Of a stretch of DNA of 64,000 nt, positions 1 through 12,488 are shown piece after piece. A program made the translations under genes and the position numbers. Within the stretch, counting starts at the first letter, position 1. Each line of letters begins with the position of its first letter. The stretch is from Cantharellus purpuraceus (Eukaryota > Basidiomycota > Agaricomycetes > Cantharellales > Hydnaceae), in NCBI GenBank assembly GCA_025174535.1, contig JALBUN010000001.1:248001-312000 (forward strand). The letters run 5' to 3'. Below the pieces are notes generated by a model, which worked only from the letters and a program-made list of their open reading frames with translations, was not told the DNA's origin and searched no databases.

Positions 1-586
1 CTGATCTCCAGACTCCATCTCCATCTCCTTCTACTCCATCTCCATCAACTCCACCTCTGTCAACCCCAAACTCTGTTATTGTTCTCTATATAAGTAGTTT
101 TCCTCTTATGAGTTACAACAAACCTTTATCTTTTATATTGCTTAGTATTAGTTCAGACTTGAGTCCAAACTCCAAACTCCTTTCTGTGTTGTATTCCACA
201 TCTGTCTTATTGTCCTATCACTTTTAGTTTATCATTCAATTCTTCACATACTTATATGGGCTACTCTCTGTATGTTACAGTAGTTCATATATTGACTAAG
301 ATTTCCCCAATCAACTTCTTGGTTGCTAGCTTCTTGACAAGTACCCTCTTGACAAGTCAAACTCTGGATCCCTAATCCAACTCCGTACTCCATACTCTGA
401 AATATTGGACTGATGATCTGAGGGGGTGCAACACACAAGTTGAAGCCAAGTCCACTTGATCTGACTCAATAGTTATTGTCACCACTCTGTCTCCAGTTGA
501 ACTGGAACAGTGAAGTCCCCTCCTTTCCCTTGCTAGCATCTGAACTCCAGTTACTCCATTGAACCCCTAGTATTCAGTGTTTAACA
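1..586 (+). repeat. LTR of family A, 5' end cut by window edge
   Basis: This is an LTR-like repeat. A second copy at 55149-56579 starts TGTTACATCC and ends CCCTTAACA, and the present copy ends in the matching TTTAACA at 586. A TATA-like CTATATAAG lies near 90-98. The first roughly 25 bases of the unit lie outside the window. It is followed directly by an integrase scrap of family F, so it may be a genuine LTR/internal junction or a nested join; I cannot tell which. Confidence 0.7.
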
Positions 587-763
587 GTCATGGATCACTT
601 CACATTGCAGGTACATATAATACCTATGAATACACATGTAACAGTGAAAGGAGTAGCATGGCTATTCCTTAGAGAAGTGGTACACCTTCACAGTATACCA
701 GACTCAATCATGTCTGATTGAGACTCAAAATTCACATTGATCTTTTGGTGTGAACTGCAACAG
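587..763 (+). pseudogene. Ty3 integrase core scrap (family F)
   Basis: The translation matches the integrase core seen on the minus strand at 28273-28695, including the stretch VKGVAWLF and the second catalytic Asp region (IMSD). An in-frame TGA follows IMSD. It is cut at 763, where family B sequence begins. It is a non-functional fragment. Confidence 0.7.
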
Positions 764-975
764 AGATATTACATATATATATCTACAGCATTCCATTAGG
801 AAATGCTGTCATCTTGGTAGACATATGCACCCTATGTAGTTATTACATAATCTGTGGACCCAAGTATATGTGTCGGTCCACATGTAGAAGGCAGACTTTT
901 AGACACACACTGTATATCACATTGCCCAACCAATATATCTTGGTTGAGTTCTGTGCTGGTGTAAACCAAGTCAAA
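764..975 (+). repeat. Short repeat of family B
   Basis: This is homologous, in reverse complement, to 21790-22021. Shared marks are a hairpin around AGCATTCC, the string GTGGACCCAAGTA with its inverted partner, and CAACCAATATA. The copy at 21.8 kb has TGTCTT...AAGACA ends, so this could be a short LTR or a non-autonomous element. It interrupts the integrase scrap before it. Confidence 0.5.
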
Positions 976-1166
976 AAGAATTTATACAAAGTCAACTCTG
1001 GATATTTGATCCAACTCTGTACCTCTGAACTCCAGAATATTGACAGACAATCCAAGGAGAGAGCCTCTCTGTCCCCGGTTGAACTGGAACAGTAAAGTCC
1101 ACTCTCATTCTATGCTAGCACCAACTCTCACTACACCCATTGAACTCCATTTTCCAACCCTTAACA
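976..1166 (+). repeat. LTR A fragment, 3' part
   Basis: This matches the 3' third of LTR A (the 1-586 copy) and ends in CCCTTAACA at 1166. It abuts an inverted LTR A fragment, so two LTR A pieces meet in opposite orientation at this point. Confidence 0.6.
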
Positions 1167-1438
1167 TATCTGAAGAATTGAATGAAAAAACTAAAGTAGT
1201 AAAACAACAGGACAGATATGGAATACAAAACAGAAAGGAGTTTAGAGTTTGGACTTAAGTCCAAACTAACACTAAGCAATATAAAAGGTAACAGCTATTG
1301 TAACCATATCAAGAGAATTACTTATCAAGGAAACAATAAATGGAGTTCAGGGTTATTGGAGATGGAGTTGTTAGAAATAAAATAAAAAGAAATGGAGTTG
1401 GAGTCCAGAGATCAGACTTGGTGTTACAGGATGTAACA
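1167..1438 (-). repeat. LTR A fragment, inverted
   Basis: Reverse complement of the 5' half of LTR A. It ends with GGATGTAACA, the inverse of the LTR A start TGTTACATCC at 55149, and contains the palindrome TTTGGACTTAAGTCCAAA. About 150 bases without recognisable content follow before the next repeat. Confidence 0.6.
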
Positions 1439-1587
1439 AGTCTCTTCTGTCTGATCATTGTAAGGAGAGAGCAGTACTGACTTACCTTTGTGGCCTTCTT
1501 TGCATTTGCACCCTAGTATACATAACTCCCATGAGAGACTTGAAAGACCCACAGAAGAGTGTGTGCCAACTGTGTTTGCCAGGCTTG

Positions 1588-2116
1588 TGTTATGACTATA
1601 TTCATTAATGCCTAGATCCCCATCCAATCCACCCAGATCTCTGTGCATATGAAATCTATACTCCATTTAAAAACCATCACATCTCCATCACTCTGTCCAA
1701 TCATCGCCGTTGATCTCGCTCATCTGTCTCCAGTTCTGATTGATGCATCAGCATCACCATAGGAACCTGGACATCCATCCCCATTGGACTCAGACATATT
1801 CACATAAGGCTGTCAGCCTTGGAGATCCATCACCAGAGTAATTATTATTAGATTCCAAATATGTATTTAAGTTGTACTACTGGGGACTTCATTCCCCAGT
1901 TCAAATACCAAATCACGCCTAGCTCCTAAGTCCAATCCAAACTATCTAAGTCACACTCTATCTCTGAAATCTCAGACACAGGTATTAGTGAGGGTGCAGC
2001 ACATAAGCTGAAGCCAAGTCCATTCCAACCCCCACAATGCACACTGACACCCACTCCAACTCCAACCCCAAACTCCAATCCAGGTTCTGACCTCCCATCA
2101 GACCTAGTCTGTAACA
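1588..2116 (+). repeat. Solo LTR C with 5-bp TSD GCTTG
   Basis: A 529-bp LTR with ends TGTTATGAC and CTGTAACA. It is flanked by GCTTG at 1583-1587 and GCTTG at 2117-2121, a perfect 5-bp target-site duplication. No internal sequence is present, so it is a solo LTR left by recombination of a Ty3 element of the same family as E1 and E2. Many positions that are CpG in the E1 LTR are TpG or CpA here, so it is an old copy. Confidence 0.9.
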
Positions 2117-2784
2117 GCTTGGCTGACCAAATGATGGCTTTGAAGCTTGGGGCGCCACTGGAACCAGATATGAATATATGCACATTAAATTACAATAGTC
2201 TCTTACATGGTGCCCCCCCATTCTTAATCATTGCAGGGTTTGCTCCTGGGACACTCATAGCATGTGTGAATACTAGAGGTGGCAAGGATTGAAGTTGAGT
2301 TGACACAATAAATTTATATAAACAAGGAATAACCATGGAATGACAGATACACCAGCAAGTCCAACAAGTACATTGGGGTCCCAGAACATTGAGAAGTCAA
2401 TTTTGGGGGCTTGAGCTTGTTAAGTGAAGTCACTAGACTGTTTATTGGAATATGGAAGTGATGGGGGAGAAAGGGAGATACAATGATCAATTGATTGAAG
2501 TCATCAGACTTTCAACTGACTTGAGAGAGATAAAATACATTTCATGTTTGTACTATGTCAGTCTGGATGTCAGTCACATCACTGAGTACCAGTGTTCTAA
2601 TATGCATGAAAATAATGTATAAAATGGCTCCTTACTGAAGTGTTACCGACAATGATTTCAGTGCCCGCTCCACCGTAACCAGTGCTACATTCATTGAGAA
2701 GGCGAGCACTTCTCGGCGGTGACATTGGTCACTTGTCTGCAGTGCTGGCGCCTTAGGGACAAGTCGGAGTTCTTCCAACAGTCT
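2117..2784. other. No recognised feature
   Basis: I see no coding signal in this stretch. It has AT-rich filler and, around 2640-2760, a GC-richer part that changes composition just before the copia scrap. Confidence 0.5.
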
Positions 2785-3180
2785 CTCTTGCAGGGAACTT
2801 TCATTAACACAATCCTAAAATGATTTGGGATGGAAGACAGTTACGGTGTTGCCACACCACTCGACCCGAATGTTGTCCCATTGAAATCAATGTCACCGAC
2901 ATCGGATTTTGAACGAGCACGCATGTCAAAGATACCGTACATTGCAGGCGTTGGGTCGTTGATGTATGCCTCCCTTATGCAGCCAGACCAGACATCACGT
3001 TCGCCACGAATAAACTCAGTCAATTCAATTCAAATCCAGGACAAAAGCCCACTGGACGGCTTTTCAGCGGGTTCTTCGATGCAGTCTGTGGAAGTTGAAT
3101 GTGTCTACCATTTCAGCGTGATTTACTCTGCTACGTTCGTTGATGATAATGATCTGGCCAAGTGTAACAGACTAAAAAGT
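2785..3180 (+). pseudogene. Ty1/copia RT-RNase H remnant
   Basis: The reading contains STPLDPNV-like and GSLMYAS motifs typical of copia reverse transcriptase just before RNase H, followed in another frame by RPDITFATNKLSQFNSNPG. Upstream, the codons for ILK-stop-FGMED fit a CGA to TGA change (KRFGMED). There are at least one frameshift and one stop, and no LTRs nearby. It is the only copia sequence I recognise in the window. Confidence 0.75.
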
Positions 3181-4634
3181 CACCACCCTCATTCTTGCGT
3201 ACATATGTCGACGCCGTGAGGTTCTAATTGAGTAGCATTCCATTGGGGGGGCATGACTGGCATTGTCAGTTTGGGGGTGTTGCATCATTGTGTAGTGTCT
3301 GAGCGCATAGAAGAACTGCACCGTTGAGCCTGACCTCTCGAGGAGCTGTTTCTTCGTCATAAATACACAGAAACCCTTCTCATAGCTGAGATCCAAGGAC
3401 GACCGCCATGTCTCTTTCCTCAGGTTCATATGCCATTCGTTCTGCTGCCTTCGACACGCTCTGAAATTTAATGCGGAAGGCTCTCCCTTCGTCAGGCAGG
3501 TGCAGCCTGACTCTCCCCCTTCCGCCGTAGGTCAACTGTTGTTTGCACATGTCTCGTCACGGATGGTCAATATCAATTAGTGGTCCTTTCAGGACCTTGG
3601 GGACGATCGATACACCCTCAGAATGGAAGATACCGCTGCCACTGTTATTAACAATCTCGTCGACGCAGTCATTTGGCCCATGCCTAGCCCGGAGGAATGG
3701 AGACTAGTACAACTGCCTCAGTACTTCAATCAATACCTGTATGTACCGCACTTCTTACCTCTGAGCGATTACGATTTGACCTTTGGATGGGTCCTTAGTT
3801 TGGGTACTTCTGAATGGGAAACCATATACTCAGGTTAGAACGCTATGAAGTGGTCAGGGAAAGTGTGACTGAAATTCTTTCAGGTCGCTGCTCTACCTCG
3901 GATATATACGGATGTTTTCCCTCTGTATCGTGAGAGTGAACGCTGGATCATCAAGTCCCATTATTGAGCACCTCTCATGGAAAAGAACTTGGTCGTGGCG
4001 TCATTGTTTCGTGATTGACATGGGAATGTAGGGGTTATGTGTAGTTACCACCGCCTCTAATATATCTGCCTGGTTCGTATGATGATTGAGTAGCACATGA
4101 CTAGCAATATTGTCTTCGTCGCGGGGAAATAAAACGGCCGTTGAGACATATTTGTGAGGCTCGGAAACGTGTCTTTCAAATCTATGATGTAGGCCATGAT
4201 CAAGTGGGGTGGTCGACGGCGAGTTATACTGACCGGGGGTGAACATCCAGAATAATCAATAGTTCGGTCCCGTTTGATCTGAGGTTTGCTTAGGGGTACA
4301 TTAATTTCAAATAGCCTGGGTCGCCAACGATCGATACTGTATCAGCTGCCCGGCGGCGCCAACGCGACGCCTCATGATCACGTGACAAGGCGGAGTCCAC
4401 AAGTCATAGCATTCCTGCCTCTTACTTTGACGTTCCTGAAACCATATTTTTGCGTGGCTTTCTTTTGGCTACAACACACGGCCCTGTGGGCATCTCCTAG
4501 ATTTCTCTCTCAGTGTGCGTGTGGCCTGCTGAAGCACGGTGATATTTCCAGGATGACTGACTTTACACCATGATCAGCTCTCTTCTCGCATGCATGACGT
4601 TGACACGGAGTTGATCTAGATAGAGTCAAATATA
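3181..4634. other. Intergenic region upstream of FAB1; one weak ORF
   Basis: This is a transition from transposon debris to host genes. The only possible coding signal is 3623-3838. I see no promoter motif that I would defend upstream of the FAB1 start at 4635. Confidence 0.4.
3623..3838 (+). CDS. Possible small hypothetical protein
   Basis: A 71-codon frame starting MEDTAATVINNLVDAV, with mixed, non-repetitive amino-acid use. A plausible GT-AG intron begins near its end (donor at about 3834, acceptor at about 3884), after which another frame stays open to about 3967, but the two frames do not join cleanly. I recognise no domain. It may be a remnant of a host gene or simply chance. Confidence 0.2.
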   Translation: MEDTAATVINNLVDAVIWPMPSPEEWRLVQLPQYFNQYLYVPHFLPLSDYDLTFGWVLSLGTSEWETIYSG

Positions 4635-7600
4635 ATGGAGACTGGTCAGCCAACGACTACCACAATTCCCCGCCAGCGTAGCCTCAAGACAATGGATGAT
4701 GTGGCCAGCCTTACTTCATTTAATCCATTTTCAGAGGAAGACGAGCATGATCAGTCATCATATGCCATTGTCACGTCGTTGTTCTCTAAAGTAAAGAATA
4801 CGCTTGCCGCTCCGTTGACTTCCGCTGTTACAAGTAGCACACCTGCCACCCAATCAAACCCCCCTGCTACTAAGGACGCCATCTCGCCTGTTAACCCACA
4901 AGCACGATCACAACCAGAACGCCCGAACTCACTAGCTATCGTTCCCAGTAATCCTGCGCCTCCTCTTGTTTTCTTAACACCAGTAGTGTCGGAAGCACCA
5001 TCGTATAATATGGAGTATGACCGCCCTCCTTCTCGCGGCGGTTTATTCTATGCACCGACAGAGTCGAACGAGGCATTATACGGAACAGCTATTCCTGGGT
5101 TTCCTATTGCAGATGATGCTAGGAGCATCCGAACCAGCGGAAGCGCAAATTTGAGGAGGACAGCATCGGTATCAAAGGTTATACGACGCATTCGTGGAGA
5201 AGGTGGGTTACAACGATTGCTGGGTCTATCAGCACTCAACTTGAAGCAGGTCTTTCACGCGATTATTGGATGGACGACAAGAACGCCAAAGAATGTTATG
5301 ACTGTAAGAGCGTCTTTACGACTTGGCGCAGAAAACACCATTGTCGTATTTGCGGTCAAATATTTTGTTCCCGCTGTGCCTCGAACATCATCAAAGGATC
5401 ACGGTTCGGCCAAGATGGCATGGTTCGTGTTTGTAACTTATGTCTAGAGAAGCTGGAGAAGGGGGGTGCAGACAATGATGAGGACGACGACCACCGCTCG
5501 GTGATGTCCACCATGACTTCACATGCCCCCCTGCCACAAAGTCCCTTTGCAGCTTCGCAACTTTTTTATCGTACCGACGAGCCTTATAGTCTTTTTTCCA
5601 TCGCCGAGACACGTTGTCAAGTGTCTGACGATGGCTCAGGGTCGTCGCGTTCGCGTCCTCTGACTCCCGGAGCAGAGTGGGATCTTCCTGCCCCATTCCG
5701 TCGCAATGTTGCAGACGAAGAGCGGGAGCGTGAGCGAGATCTCATTGACCTTGATGCTGCACTCGATGCACAACCTGTGGAGTCTCAGAGCTCCATCCAG
5801 TTTCCTACGAGCGATGGTGTTGGGCAGTCTACCATTCAGTTTCCAGGCTCTGCGTCCGACGGGCCGTTTTCTATGGATACGCCACGGCCTTTGAGTATGC
5901 GAACATCACGGGTGAACTCGTTCGCTGAGACAGAAATCGCAGCGCCTTTTATGAGAAGCAGAGTGCAGAGCAGGCTTGATTGGGCCGGTGGCCCTGAGCC
6001 GGGCTGGCGCACAAGGCGCGAGAGCACCGCGTAAGTTCTTTGAAGCTTCTATTGAAGAGTACCATCTTACTTTGACACACACAGATACGCCCAGGAACTT
6101 AATGCCATTTCCATGTTTCACCTTCGCGTGATGCTGCGCCAAATGCTGACTAAAGAAAGCGTGTCAAACGTGAAGGAATGGGAAGAAACTCTGCTGAAGC
6201 TTGCCCTCCAAATTGCCCGCGATCTTACTTTCACCTCCACGACTTCTTCGATGGACGTTCGGCAACACGTGAAAATCAAGAAAATTCCTGGTGGTGCGCC
6301 CCGCGACTCGGAGTATGTGGACGGTGCGGTCATAACTAAGAATGTTGCGCATAAGCAAATGGCGCGCACTATCCGCAATCCTCGCGTCATGCTCGTGACA
6401 TTTCCTTTTGAGTTCCATCGCGTGGAGGGCCAGTACATGCACCTCGATCCTCTGGTTAATCAGGAGAAGCAGTACCTCACTAATCTAGTGGGCCGTGTGG
6501 CCGCGCTGCGGCCGCACGTGGTCCTAGTTGAGAAATCTGTCAGTCGCATCGCTCTAGAGGCTCTCGTGGAGCACAATATCGCAGTGTCACGTTCTGTTAG
6601 ACCTTCCGCGATTCAGTTTGTAGCACGCATGACACAAGCCGACGTCTTTTCCTCTATGGACAAATTGGCGGTGGAACCGCGCCTTGGACATTGTGCGCAG
6701 TATCGACTGCAGACGTTCGATCATGTGCTTATACCTGGACGACGCAAAACATACATGCGGTTCGAGGGATGCAGCCGCGATATGGGATGTACCATCATTT
6801 TGCGAGGCGGAAATTTGCAAACTCTTCAGCGCATCAAGAACGTGACACGCTTCTTGGCATTCGTTGTGCGTCATCTCAAGATGGAGACGCATTTGTGGAA
6901 AGATTCTGTGATTACCCTTCCGCAGGTCACAGCGGATGCGGTGCCCGCCCCGCCAGGATCTGTGGCTTCTTCGGCTCGACCACGTACGCTCTCCACGCAC
7001 ACCCTGTCTTACTTTGCGAGCGGTGGTCTTGGAACACCAACTTTATTCTCTCCTCCACAACAGCGTTGGACGGCTCCAGTCATAGCTGAGGTTTCTGCTG
7101 CAACTTCAGCAATTGCGGACGAATGCGTGATACCAGACGAAGATCTCCCACACGATGATGCTGCTCAATTACGGCTGTCGCGTCGCACCCAACAATCCGT
7201 CGAGCCATATCTCAAAACCTTCATATCGATTTCTGCGACGTTGCGCTTCCCGCCACCTTATCCAATCCGACGAATGAAAGAGCTTGACGATCTACTGCAG
7301 GAACTCAAGTGTGCATGGGAGGATGATGTCATTTTGAAAGAGGAAAGGGCTTCGTCATTATCACGGCATGATAGAGAGGTTGCTCTCATGGCGAACTCTG
7401 ACCTGAACACAATGCCAACTACGCCCGACCTACCGAAGACGCCCACCCCAGGTGACGCTGCAATACCCAAGCTGGGCGACGCAGTGACGGGCTATTTCGA
7501 TGTTGAAAATGCACCTGCGGATTCGGGCTTGGTGTCCATGAGGGATTCTATCGCCTCTATTGTTGTTCCGACTCTCGAAGGTGTCGAGGGCGACGATGAC

Positions 7601-10600
7601 ATTACGGTCGTCGAAAAGCCTAAAGCGCTGAAGGATGTCGCAGACATTGCGAACGAAAGCGCCTTGAGTCTAGCACAGTTCCAGCACGATGAACATAGAC
7701 CTGTGTGGGAATGGTACCTTCGAAAGAACTCGGACGACTTTGTCATTGAGCATTACCAGACGCTCACCGTTCGCCAGTTTATTACTCCTCTCACCGACTT
7801 GGATCACTGCAAACCTTGCGCCATGCCACATCTTGTCTACTTCACATTTTACGGCGAGAACGATTGCACGCTTGGCCAATACATTGACCGGTCTATTTCT
7901 GACGCATTCGCTCATTCCTTAGATGCCAAGACGCTCTGCACAGGCTGTGATCAGTCTCTTACTGCACATTGCAAGGTGTATGTGCATAACGAGAGCAAGT
8001 TACTTGCTGCTACTGAGCCATGGAGCGGGAAGATTCAGGCCAAGACATCGGATGCTCCAGTGTACGATTTAATCACAACGTGGAGTGTTTGTCGTCGCTG
8101 CGGCCAGGCTACACCTTTCATTCCTGTGAGCGAGGAGACGTTGAGGTATTCCTTTGCCAAGTTCCTAGAGCTCCATTTCTATCCGGCGGATGTGCTTATT
8201 GTACCGGGTGCGGGGTGCTCGCATAACATCTATCTGGATCATGCTCGCTATTTCGCCTTCAAAGGCATGACGGTACGTTTCCAAGCGGATCCCGTTGTTC
8301 TTCGAGAGATTGTATTCCCCCCACGGCGCATCAGAGTTCGGCCGGAGACTTTGCTAGAGTTGAAGAACGGTGATTACCTGCGCATGCTGGATCGAAGTGC
8401 GACGTGGTTTGCGGCGCTCATTCACGACTTGCAGCTACTCTTGATTGAATTGGGTGATACTGACGCAGAGACATCCATCAAAGCTACAGGGTACATCCGA
8501 GAGGCAAATGATCACCGGCTCCAAATGGCCCGGGACATTCATGCCATGTACACGGAATCTCCGCCTACGGATACTCTTGCACTTGGCCGTGCTAGGCAGC
8601 TGTTGCAAGATCGCATGGTGGATTGGCAGGTCAAACTTGACGCGCTCGCGAAGCCACGACTTTCTCAAATGACGTTTAAGGAACCGAGACGAGCGACTAC
8701 GTTTGGCACAGTTCGGCAAATTTGGCCATCAAGACGGAATGAATCATCCACTACGCTCGATAGGCTCCCATCTACTAATGTCTCGGAAGTTGAGGAAGAG
8801 TACTTACGCCGTGTGGACACTTCTAGCTCTCTTGCGCAGTCCTCGGCGTCTGAGAATGACTCGGCATCTGAAGGGCCACGCCGAACCTATGGCCCTCCAT
8901 CACAGTCTGAATCGGAGAAGGGCGTACCTGGTTTCACCGTACCTGCTCCCACTGAATCATTGCCACAAGACTCCACTGTCGCTCCAAGTCTACCCAGCAG
9001 CCCGCCAAAAAGCCCCGTGCTCGCTAAACTGCAGAAGTCAGAGAAATCGGAAAGGTCAGATGCAGAAAGTGACTCCACAATCGGCGCACGTCGTATGCTA
9101 TCACAAGTACGTGTCAAGCGGGCAACTATGTCTTTATATTGGCATTAACTTGCCGTTCTTGTAGACTTCTGGCGTTGCTCAGCCGTCAAAACTTCCTCGA
9201 CGACCTGGAGCACGCGTTAGCGTGGCGGAACTAGTTCAGCGCTACCAAGAAGGCCCTTCCGATGTTAGGCCGTCTTCTCAATTGTCAGGAAGGAAGCCGG
9301 AATCTGGCGTCCCGCGGATACGTCGGACTCGCGGCAAAAAGGCGACTGGCAAGCAACCGCTACTCTCTGATTTTGAACAAAGCTATGCGGCCAATGTTGC
9401 TCCCAGATACTTGACACACGCCAGTCGACGGCAAGCTTCGAATTTACCTCATGCCAGTCGTATTCCGGGACCAGTTCCTACTCCGATAGAGTCCAGGGTG
9501 CAGTCGAGACAAACTTCCCCAGAGAAGCGACAACGCATAACTGGCACATCTTCAAAGGCTCAGTCGTCTACAGCTGTTGACACTGGGGGCAGACCAATTA
9601 AAGGTAAAGCTACACAAAGATTGCCTTCCCGCGACAAGTCTTCTGCACGTCCAAACTCCGTGGCCTTTGGCAAGCCCACCTATCGCCGTACTGTTAGCAA
9701 CACCGGCACCAAAGTTGCAAACATTGCGCGCCACTTCGAACGGATTTCGAAAGACTCTGAACGCGCCAATCGTCGTTACGCCGTCATTCGTGGCCGGCGC
9801 GCACGTCCAGTGGCCTCAGCACGCCCCAAAGTTCAAGTCTTTGACAGCATCCAGGATGTCATGCGGAATGAAACGGAGAGCAGTGATTCATCCAGCGATG
9901 CCGATGATGAAGATGACGACGACGACGAAGAACCGCAAGGCCTGCCATGTGGTCCGTCATCCAAACCTGAACCTGCATCTACACCTGCTGTTGAACCTGA
10001 ACCAATTCACCGTGAAAGTGCGGATATTTCTCCTCCTGAACGGTCCAGCGACTCTGCCCATGAGCAAGTTCTTGTGGTCCCTCAACCACGGCCTGGGTCA
10101 ATGACGCCATCATCGGGTTCGTTAGGACAGAGTCCCATTCAATCAGTACCGCCATCTCCTGGCCTCCCAACGTTGCCCGTGAACTCTCCTGCGTTGACAC
10201 CTCCTGAAGGGTGGGGGCCGACTGTTCAGGAACGTCATTCGTTCATGAAAGCGATTTCAGGTCTTTGGTCTCAGCAATTACATCCGGTCACAATTTCCAA
10301 GGGTTTTGCCGACTCTTATGAAGACGTCTCAGCTGATCCCGTCCACATCCATCGAGACTCTCCAATTGCTTTGCGAACTGACGAACCAACGTCAATTATT
10401 GCCGTTGCACTTAGGTATGATTCTTTCGTCATACATCGGATGCTCATTGAACAGCGTTATGTTTAGTTGTAAGGATTATCGAGAGCGGCAGAAAGCCGCG
10501 AGGTTAGCAAGGCGTAAGACAAAGGTGGTCAGCGAGAATGCGGAGACTTTCATGCCGGACGATCGTTCCACTGCCGAATCGTCGTCATCATGGGGCGTTG

Positions 10601-11962
10601 TTGACCTGGATCATCTTGAAGATGAAGTAGATGCCGCCCAAGTCCTCAAGCAGTCCTCTGGTTCTGAGCATGTTTGGTGTGAGTGAAGAGCCACATCTTT
10701 CCGCAGCGCACTTCTCACATATAGTGCTTATCCAGCCTTCGACTTTGCTTTCGATGACGTGATTATCACCTGTGTGACCATGTTCCCGGAACAGTTTCAT
10801 GCCTTGCGGCGCATTTGCGAATGCGAGAAAAGCATCATTGAGTCGCTAGCCCGCTGTGTCAAATGGGACGCCAGTGGAGGCAAATCAGGATCTGGGTTTC
10901 TCAAAACCCGAGGTGAATGCCCTAGCTTGTGTTTTCTTGGTCTTCACACACTAAAGATGTCCTTAGACGATCGCTTTATCGCGAAGGAACTATCGAAGGC
11001 TGAGTTGACTGCGATGGCCACCTTCGCACCTGCATACTTCGAGTACATGGCATCTACTATTTCGGCTGGTGTGAGTGTTGTTTTGGGCTTGAAATGCATT
11101 GTTTGTTGATAAGCTGCGCAGCGTCCCACCCTTCTTGCCAAGATCTTTGGCTGCTTCCGCATTAGTGTACGAGATGTAAAACTTGGAGCGACAAGTAGGG
11201 CGTCTGGAACAGTGTTTCTCGTTATGGAGAACTTGTTCTATGACCGCCGTTTTACTAAGGTCCGCATACGCTCTGAGAAAGCCATGCAGTAGCTGACTCG
11301 TCCTGCTTAGATTTACGACCTCAAAGGATCGACGCGCAATAGGCACGTTCACGCAACTGGTCGTGAAAATGAAGTTTTACTGGACGAAAACTTGGTGCAG
11401 AGTAAGCCACTGTAACTAACAAATATTCGCCTTACTGACGGATTCCGTAAGCTGCGCATGTCAACCCTCTATACGTCCGCGAGCATTCCAAGCGTATCCT
11501 ACGAGGTGCACTGTGGAACGACAGCAAGTTTCTCGCAGACTTGAACGTCATGGATTACTCCTTGATAGTTGGCGTCGACAGTGTGAAAAATGAGTTAGTA
11601 ATGGGCATCGTCGGTGCGTATCATTCCGTGCCTTGCCAGACTATAACCAACCAGGCTTTTCAGATTACATACGGACGTACACGTGGGACAAGAAACTTGA
11701 AAGTTGGGTGAAGGATGCTTCTTTCCTGGGAGGCGGGGCGCACAAGGGCGAACCAACGATTGTGACTCCGAAACAGTATAAAGCCCGGTTCCGCAGTGCC
11801 ATGGAACGTTACTTCCCGTTGGTAGGTTGTCTTGATCGCCCCACAACTTTTCTAGTGTTGATATTGAATCTCCCACTTCAGGTGCCTGATCGCTGGATGA
11901 AACAAGAAGACCAACACAATGAAGAAGGGAGCAGTCTGCTCGACCACTGGCCCGACTGCTGA
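4635..11962 (+). CDS. FAB1: Phosphatidylinositol-3-phosphate 5-kinase, Fab1/PIKfyve type
   Basis: Makes PtdIns(3,5)P2 on endosome/vacuole membranes. My model has 11 exons: 4635-5202, 5250-6030, 6085-9106, 9165-10414, 10467-10678, 10736-11070, 11122-11259, 11311-11401, 11452-11613, 11664-11821, 11882-11962; introns are 47-60 nt. The total of 6798 nt gives 2265 residues and is divisible by three. An in-frame TAG lies 18 nt before the ATG. Domains in order: a Ser-rich N-terminus with [15 protein letters not shown]; a FYVE finger at about residues 196-262 with WMDD, RRKHHCR and RVC motifs; a Cpn60/TCP-1 domain from about 460 to 780 containing GCTIILRGG; a Cys-rich middle part; a long disordered Ser/Pro-rich linker with an acidic Asp run; and a C-terminal PIP kinase at about 1945-2265 with [31 protein letters not shown] and [10 protein letters not shown]. 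All key motifs are present, so I expect it to be functional. It is convergent with LTV1. Confidence 0.95.
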
Positions 11963-12488
11963 TTGCACCCGACCCCGAACCCACCAAATGTCTACTATTT
12001 CCATTTACCTGTCTTTTTTCTTTCTCCCCATTACCCAAAATCTGTTACCGCTTCATCTCCTTGCATTGTACCATCATCGCGCAACACTTCCACTTCCCAT
12101 ACAACCTGATCTCTTCGCATATGCATACGTTCTCACTGGGTTTCCGTTAGATCCTTGTCATTCCATCTCTCCATACATTCGCCAAATTATCGCCATCGGT
12201 TGCTTGACGCAATGTATAATAGATCCTTCAAAGCTTTTTTATGCCACTAGGTGTTTGGTTCGCAAGCACTTTTACCTGATGTTTTCGCTCTGTCGAAAAT
12301 TGCTGTCGCGTCGCCTTTTTATCCGAGCGTCGCATCTACATGGCTCGACCGTTAGATTTCGGGAGAATACCTGAATATAGTTGTGATTACCTGGCGTTCT
12401 TGCTTGACCGCTTGTTTTCGGGCCTTCCTCTCCTCTTTGGATTCATTCCGAGGCCGGGAAACGGTGACTCGTACCGCTGTCATGAGTT
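11963..12488. other. Convergent 3' region between FAB1 and LTV1
   Basis: This gap of about 520 bp lies between two converging stop codons. It is CT-rich near 12000-12130 and holds no coding signal I would defend. It presumably contains both 3' UTRs and terminators. Confidence 0.5.

Noticed and set aside
4001..4246. Minus-strand frame upstream of FAB1
   Set aside because: No recognisable motif, no splice support, low-complexity composition typical of intergenic DNA.
9577..10104. Overlapping frame inside FAB1 exon 4
   Set aside because: Shadow of the disordered linker; no independent motif or start context.
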